A DNA stretch of 44,771 nt from an uncultured Flavobacteriales bacterium (GTDB lineage: Bacteria; Bacteroidota; Bacteroidia; Flavobacteriales_D; Sanyastnellaceae): assembly GCA_938082505.1 (NCBI GenBank), contig CALLLH010000004.1, positions 1-44,771 of the forward strand. The letters run 5' to 3'. Both the position numbers and the translations under genes were made by a program. The notes under the pieces were generated by a model. It did no database searches. It was not told the DNA's origin and worked only from the letters and a program-made list of their open reading frames with translations. Positions 41,709-44,771 of the stretch are shown here, piece by piece. The first letter of the stretch is position 1. Each line of letters begins with the position of its first letter.

Positions 41709-42258
41709 GATCCGCAACGGGGTTCCCAAGTTCGACCCGATCTTCTCCCCCATCGTGTTCGGCCCACAAGACCTGCACGCGTTGGCTGTCCAAGCTGTCC
41801 ACACTTCTGCCCACATACTTGGCCTCGATCGGCAACTCGCGACTGAACCTGCGGTCAATCAACACGGCGAGCTCAATCGTGTCCGGTCTTCCATGGGCCA
41901 ACAATGCATCCATTGCAGCGCGGATGGTACGGCCGGTGTAGAGGACATCATCCACAATGACGATGCGCAGCCCCTCCACCGTGAAGTCCAGGTTGGTTTC
42001 AGCAGCCCGCAATGGCTGGTCACGGCGCCTGAAATCATCCCGAAAAAACGTGGTGTCCAATTCTCCGTAGCGAGGACGCGAGCCAAGGATCCCTTCGATC
42101 CGGTCCATCAACCTCGACGCCAACCGGATTCCCCGGGGCTGGACCCCAATCACGGCACTGCTTGAAAAGTCACCGTGCTCCTCGACCAATTGGTGAGCGA
42201 GGCGGTCGACTGTCAACCTGAATTGCAAGGGGTTGATAAGGAGGTTGGCTGGACCCAT
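41701..42258 (-). CDS. pyrR: PyrR bifunctional regulator / uracil phosphoribosyltransferase
   Basis: The 185-residue protein has the PRPP-binding loop IVIVDDVLYTGRTIRAAMDA (99-118), a GVQPRGIRLASRL segment, and the family start LLINPLQFRLTVDRLAHQLVE. In Bacillus PyrR binds pyr mRNA to cause attenuation. The start ATG at 42258 is only 10 bp from a perfect -7 element, which leaves almost no leader for such an attenuator. The long basic frame upstream is a shadow of rpsA and not part of the gene. It overlaps pyrB by 8 bp. Confidence 0.93.
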   Translation of the reverse strand: MGPANLLINPLQFRLTVDRLAHQLVEEHGDFSSSAVIGVQPRGIRLASRLMDRIEGILGSRPRYGELDTTFFRDDFRRRDQPLRAAETNLDFTVEGLRIVIVDDVLYTGRTIRAAMDALLAHGRPDTIELAVLIDRRFSRELPIEAKYVGRSVDSLDSQRVQVLWAEHDGGEDRVELGNPVADHG

Positions 42259-42267
42259 TTCGCGGCG

Positions 42268-42275
42268 CAAAAATA
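42268..42275 (-). promoter_or_regulatory. -7 element TATTTTTG of pyrR
   Basis: A perfect match to TAnnTTTG on the minus strand. The predicted leader is about 5 nt. Its upstream half overlaps the tail of the rpsA terminator. Confidence 0.55.
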
Positions 42276-42286
42276 GGCGATAAGAA

Positions 42287-42313
42287 AAAGGGAGGCCCGA
42301 TGGGCCTCCCTTT
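42287..42313 (-). terminator. Rho-independent terminator of rpsA
   Basis: A 12-bp stem AAAGGGAGGCCC / GGGCCTCCCTTT (42287-42298 with 42302-42313) with a 3-nt loop. On the minus strand it is followed by TTCTTAT. It begins 25 bp after the rpsA stop. Confidence 0.92.
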
Positions 42314-42337
42314 CTCATGTCAGTTGTGCGAAAAGAC

Positions 42338-44771
42338 TTATTCCTCGACGCTTTCTGCGCCTTCGTCAGCCGCATCATCAGCCTTCTTTGCCGTCTTCTT
42401 GGCGGCAGGCTTCTTCGCAGCTGCCTTCTTGGCAGCAGGTTTCTTGGCAGCAGGCTTCTTCGCAGCCGCTTTCTTGGCAGCAGGCTGCTCCTCCGTTGCT
42501 TCCTCTTCAGCCGGAGCCTCATCGGCGGCGGCAGCTTCATCAGCGGCCGGAGCCTCTTCAGCAGCAGGAGCCTCTTCAGCAGCAGGAGCCTCTTCGGCAG
42601 CAGGAGCCTCTTCGGCAGCAGGAGCTTCCTCTACGGTGGGAGCTTCTTCAACGACAGGAGCCTCTTCGGCGGCCGGGGCCTTCTTTTTCGGCTTGTCCTT
42701 GACGGGCTCACCCGCAGGTTCATCCTCCATCTGCTGCTTCAATTGCGACAAAACATCGAGGTCCCCGAACGTCGTCTTAGCCTGACGCTCATTGACTTCT
42801 CTGACAGCACGCAGCGTTGCGGGGCTGGAACCGTTGTCGCGATCATCGCGGCGCTTCCGGTCAGTGGTACCTGAACGCTTCTTGGCGGGCGGCTCCTCGT
42901 AAGTGCGCAGGTGCGACACCGTGATGCGCTTGGCATTCCGGTTGAACTCGAGCACGATGAAATCCGCATTCTCCTCCAGCTTGATGTCGGTGCCATCCTC
43001 GCGCTTGAGGTGCTTGGCCTGGCAGAAGCCTTCCACACCATAGGGAAGGGCCACTGCGACATTGCTGCCGTCGATGGACAAAACAGTACCCTTGTGGGTG
43101 GAGCCCACTTCGAATACAGTTTCGAACGTATCCCAAGGGTTCTCCTGGAGCTGCTTGTGACCGAGGCTCATGCGGCGGTTGGTCTTGTCCAGCTCGAGCA
43201 CGACCACTTCGATCTCATCACCTACGTTGCAGAACTCCGAGGGGTGCTTGATCTTCTTCTCCCAGCTGAGGTCGGAGATGTGGACGAGGCCATCAATGCC
43301 CTCCTCCATCTCGACGAACAAGCCGAAGTTGGTGAAGTTGCGCACTTTACCACTGTGCTTGGACTGCACGGGGAACTTGAACTCGATGTTGTCCCATGGA
43401 TCCGGTACGAGCTGCTTCATGCCCAGGCTCATCTTCCGCTCCTCGCGGTCGACGCCCAGAATGATCGTATCAATCTCGTCACCCACCTTCAGGAATTCCT
43501 GAGCACTCCGCAGATGCTGACTCCAGCTCATCTCACTGACGTGGAGCAGCCCCTCGACACCTTCCGCCACTTCGACGAAGGCACCATAGTCCGCCACCAC
43601 AACGACCTTACCCTTGATTTTGTCTCCGACGTTGACAGTCTCGGACATGGCATCCCATGGATGGGCTGTGAGCTGCTTGATGCCGAGAGCGATACGCTTG
43701 CGGTCGTCGTCGAAATCGAGGATGACGACGTTGAGGTTCTGGTCGACTTCGACCACTTCCTCCGGATGGTTCACGCGGCCCCAGCTGAGGTCGGTAATGT
43801 GCACCAATCCGTCCACGCCACCGAGGTCGACGAACACACCGTATGAGGTGATGTTCTTCACGACACCCTCGAGTACCTGACCCTTCTCGAGTCCACCAAT
43901 GATCTGGCGCTTCTGCTCCTCCAATTCGGCCTCGATGAGGGCCTTGTGGGAAACCACGACGTTCTTGTACTCCTGGTTGATCTTGACCACCTTGAACTCC
44001 ATCTGCTTGCCGACGTACTCGTCGTAGTCGCGGATGGGCTTGACGTCAATCTGGCTGCCGGGCAGGAAGGCCTCGATGCCGAAGACGTCGACAATGAGAC
44101 CACCCTTGGTGCGGCACTTGATGGTACCCATGATGATTTCGTCGCTGTCCAGGGCCGCGTTGACCTTGAGCCATGCGCTGTGGATCCGGGCCGTGCGGTG
44201 GGAAACCACCAACTGACCATTGCGGTCCTCCTGTTGCTCGACGAATACCGGAACCAAATCCCCAACACGCAATTCGGGGTTGTAACGGAATTCAGACGCT
44301 CCAATGACGCCTTCGGATTTGTATCCGATGTTGACGACAATTTCCTTCTTTCCAATGCTGACGACGGTACCCTCGACGACTTCGGATTCACGGATGAGGT
44401 TCAGACTGCCCTCGTAAAGATCTTCGAGCTTGATGCGCTCCTCGGGATCCATTTCCTCCTTGTCGGTGTCCAGGTCATCCCAATCGAACTCACCTGCTGG
44501 GGTGTCCCAATCGCGCATGACGTAAGGCTCAGCCGGCTTGTCCTCCTCGACGGGGGCCTCCTCGGCGGGGGCTTCCTCAGCAGCGGGAGCCTCCTCGGCG
44601 GGAGCTTCCTCAACAGCGGGAGCCTCCTCGGCGGGGGCGTCCTCAGCAGCGGGAGCCTCCTCGGCGGGGGCTTCCTCAGCAGCGGGGGCCTCCTCGGCGG
44701 GGGCTTCCTCAGCAGCGGGAGCCTCCTCGGCGGGGGCTTCCTCAGCAGCGGGGGCCTCCTCGGCGGGAGCC
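42338..44771 (-). CDS. rpsA: 30S ribosomal protein S1, six S1 domains, long acidic and basic tails (5' partial)
   Basis: The frame is open to the right edge, so the true start is outside. There is an ATG at 44518 (giving 726 residues), but the 84 codons upstream continue in frame as AEEAP repeats without a stop, and Bacteroidota S1 proteins usually start with acidic extensions. From 44518, six S1 OB-fold domains occur at about 45-110, 130-195, 215-285, 300-370, 385-455 and 470-540, with conserved centres such as GIEAFLPGSQIDVKP and VDGLVHITDLSWGRVNHPEE. The last ~115 residues are low-complexity: ten AP(A/V)(A/V)EE-type units, then six PAAKK/AAAKK units and a short acidic end. S1 binds mRNA on the 30S subunit. 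Confidence 0.93.
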   Translation of the reverse strand, partial: APAEEAPAAEEAPAEEAPAAEEAPAEEAPAAEEAPAEEAPAAEDAPAEEAPAVEEAPAEEAPAAEEAPAEEAPVEEDKPAEPYVMRDWDTPAGEFDWDDLDTDKEEMDPEERIKLEDLYEGSLNLIRESEVVEGTVVSIGKKEIVVNIGYKSEGVIGASEFRYNPELRVGDLVPVFVEQQEDRNGQLVVSHRTARIHSAWLKVNAALDSDEIIMGTIKCRTKGGLIVDVFGIEAFLPGSQIDVKPIRDYDEYVGKQMEFKVVKINQEYKNVVVSHKALIEAELEEQKRQIIGGLEKGQVLEGVVKNITSYGVFVDLGGVDGLVHITDLSWGRVNHPEEVVEVDQNLNVVILDFDDDRKRIALGIKQLTAHPWDAMSETVNVGDKIKGKVVVVADYGAFVEVAEGVEGLLHVSEMSWSQHLRSAQEFLKVGDEIDTIILGVDREERKMSLGMKQLVPDPWDNIEFKFPVQSKHSGKVRNFTNFGLFVEMEEGIDGLVHISDLSWEKKIKHPSEFCNVGDEIEVVVLELDKTNRRMSLGHKQLQENPWDTFETVFEVGSTHKGTVLSIDGSNVAVALPYGVEGFCQAKHLKREDGTDIKLEENADFIVLEFNRNAKRITVSHLRTYEEPPAKKRSGTTDRKRRDDRDNGSSPATLRAVREVNERQAKTTFGDLDVLSQLKQQMEDEPAGEPVKDKPKKKAPAAEEAPVVEEAPTVEEAPAAEEAPAAEEAPAAEEAPAAEEAPAADEAAAADEAPAEEEATEEQPAAKKAAAKKPAAKKPAAKKAAAKKPAAKKTAKKADDAADEGAESVEE
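42395..42484 (-). repeat. 15-bp tandem repeats encoding PAAKK/AAAKK
   Basis: Six units code for a Lys/Ala/Pro tail of the kind found in histone H1-like proteins. Confidence 0.9.
42500..42679 (-). repeat. 18-bp tandem repeats encoding APAAEE-like units
   Basis: Ten units near the rpsA 3' end. Four consecutive ones (APAAEE) are nearly identical in DNA. Confidence 0.9.
44540..44770 (-). repeat. 33-bp tandem repeats encoding APAEEAPAAEE
   Basis: Six full 11-residue units and a partial one lie upstream of the S1 domains, continuing past the window edge. Only silent changes and a few substitutions (AAED, AVEE) separate the units. Confidence 0.92.

Noticed and set aside
41701..42540. N-terminal basic extension of PyrR
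   Set aside because: The extra residues are the antisense/other-frame reading of the rpsA AEEAP and PAAKK repeats and cross a terminator. The family start is at 42258.
42317..42874. Plus-strand Ser/Arg/Leu-rich frames over the rpsA tail
   Set aside because: These are reverse-frame readings of the alanine/glutamate repeats.

Overview
The window comes from a Bacteroidota chromosome, most likely a GC-rich marine member of Flavobacteriia or a neighbouring lineage. Three proteins end in type IX secretion (T9SS) sorting domains. Many starts are preceded by the phylum's -7 element TAnnTTTG at short spacing. The gene families (ClpC with UVR motif, six-domain S1 with acidic tails, DUF5723, DUF6913, Bacteroidota-type DUF2797, split transketolase) also fit. 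Taxonomy below phylum is inference.

Layout. 1-1.8 kb: 3' part of a giant Cys/Asp-rich calcium-binding repeat protein with a dockerin-like end. 1.8-10.1 kb: thioredoxin-like lipid/periplasm protein, NAD-binding epimerase plus alpha/beta hydrolase, a T9SS cargo, DUF2797, YqgE, then an M14 carboxypeptidase overlapping an HSL-type esterase. 10.1-18.1 kb: a five-gene minus-strand operon with overlapping stops and starts (PaaZ, S41-like protease, LTxxQ/CxxC small protein, GH92 mannosidase, class III aminotransferase). 18.2-19.9 kb: a T9SS cargo with a strong terminator, then a gene-free segment of about 580 bp that carries a dif-like XerC/XerD site and a second half-site 535 bp away. 19.9-26.8 kb: TPR protein, gyrA, then divergently clpC and a DivIC/FtsB-like septum protein. 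26.8-31.9 kb: DUF4440 lipoprotein, ychF, and a split transketolase whose two halves are separated by a von Willebrand A protein. 31.9-38.6 kb: dapA with DUF6913, pirin, msrA, a DUF5723 barrel, ilvE and an atypical LuxR-type response regulator. 38.6-44.8 kb: minus-strand pyrR-pyrB-STAS-(T9SS cargo)-rnz, preceded by rpsA, which is open at the window end and begins and ends in AEEAP repeats plus a histone-H1-like PAAKK tail.

Most of the window is core housekeeping (DNA topology, proteolysis, translation, pyrimidine, lysine/peptidoglycan and branched-chain amino acid metabolism, pentose phosphate pathway) interleaved with envelope and secreted proteins. I did not see tRNA or rRNA genes, insertion sequences, CRISPR arrays, prophage, or a recognisable defence system. 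The signals most worth checking are the dif-like site and duplicated half-site, the VWA gene inside the transketolase pair, the DUF2797 protein that has lost its zinc cysteines, and the low-complexity tails of ribosomal protein S1.
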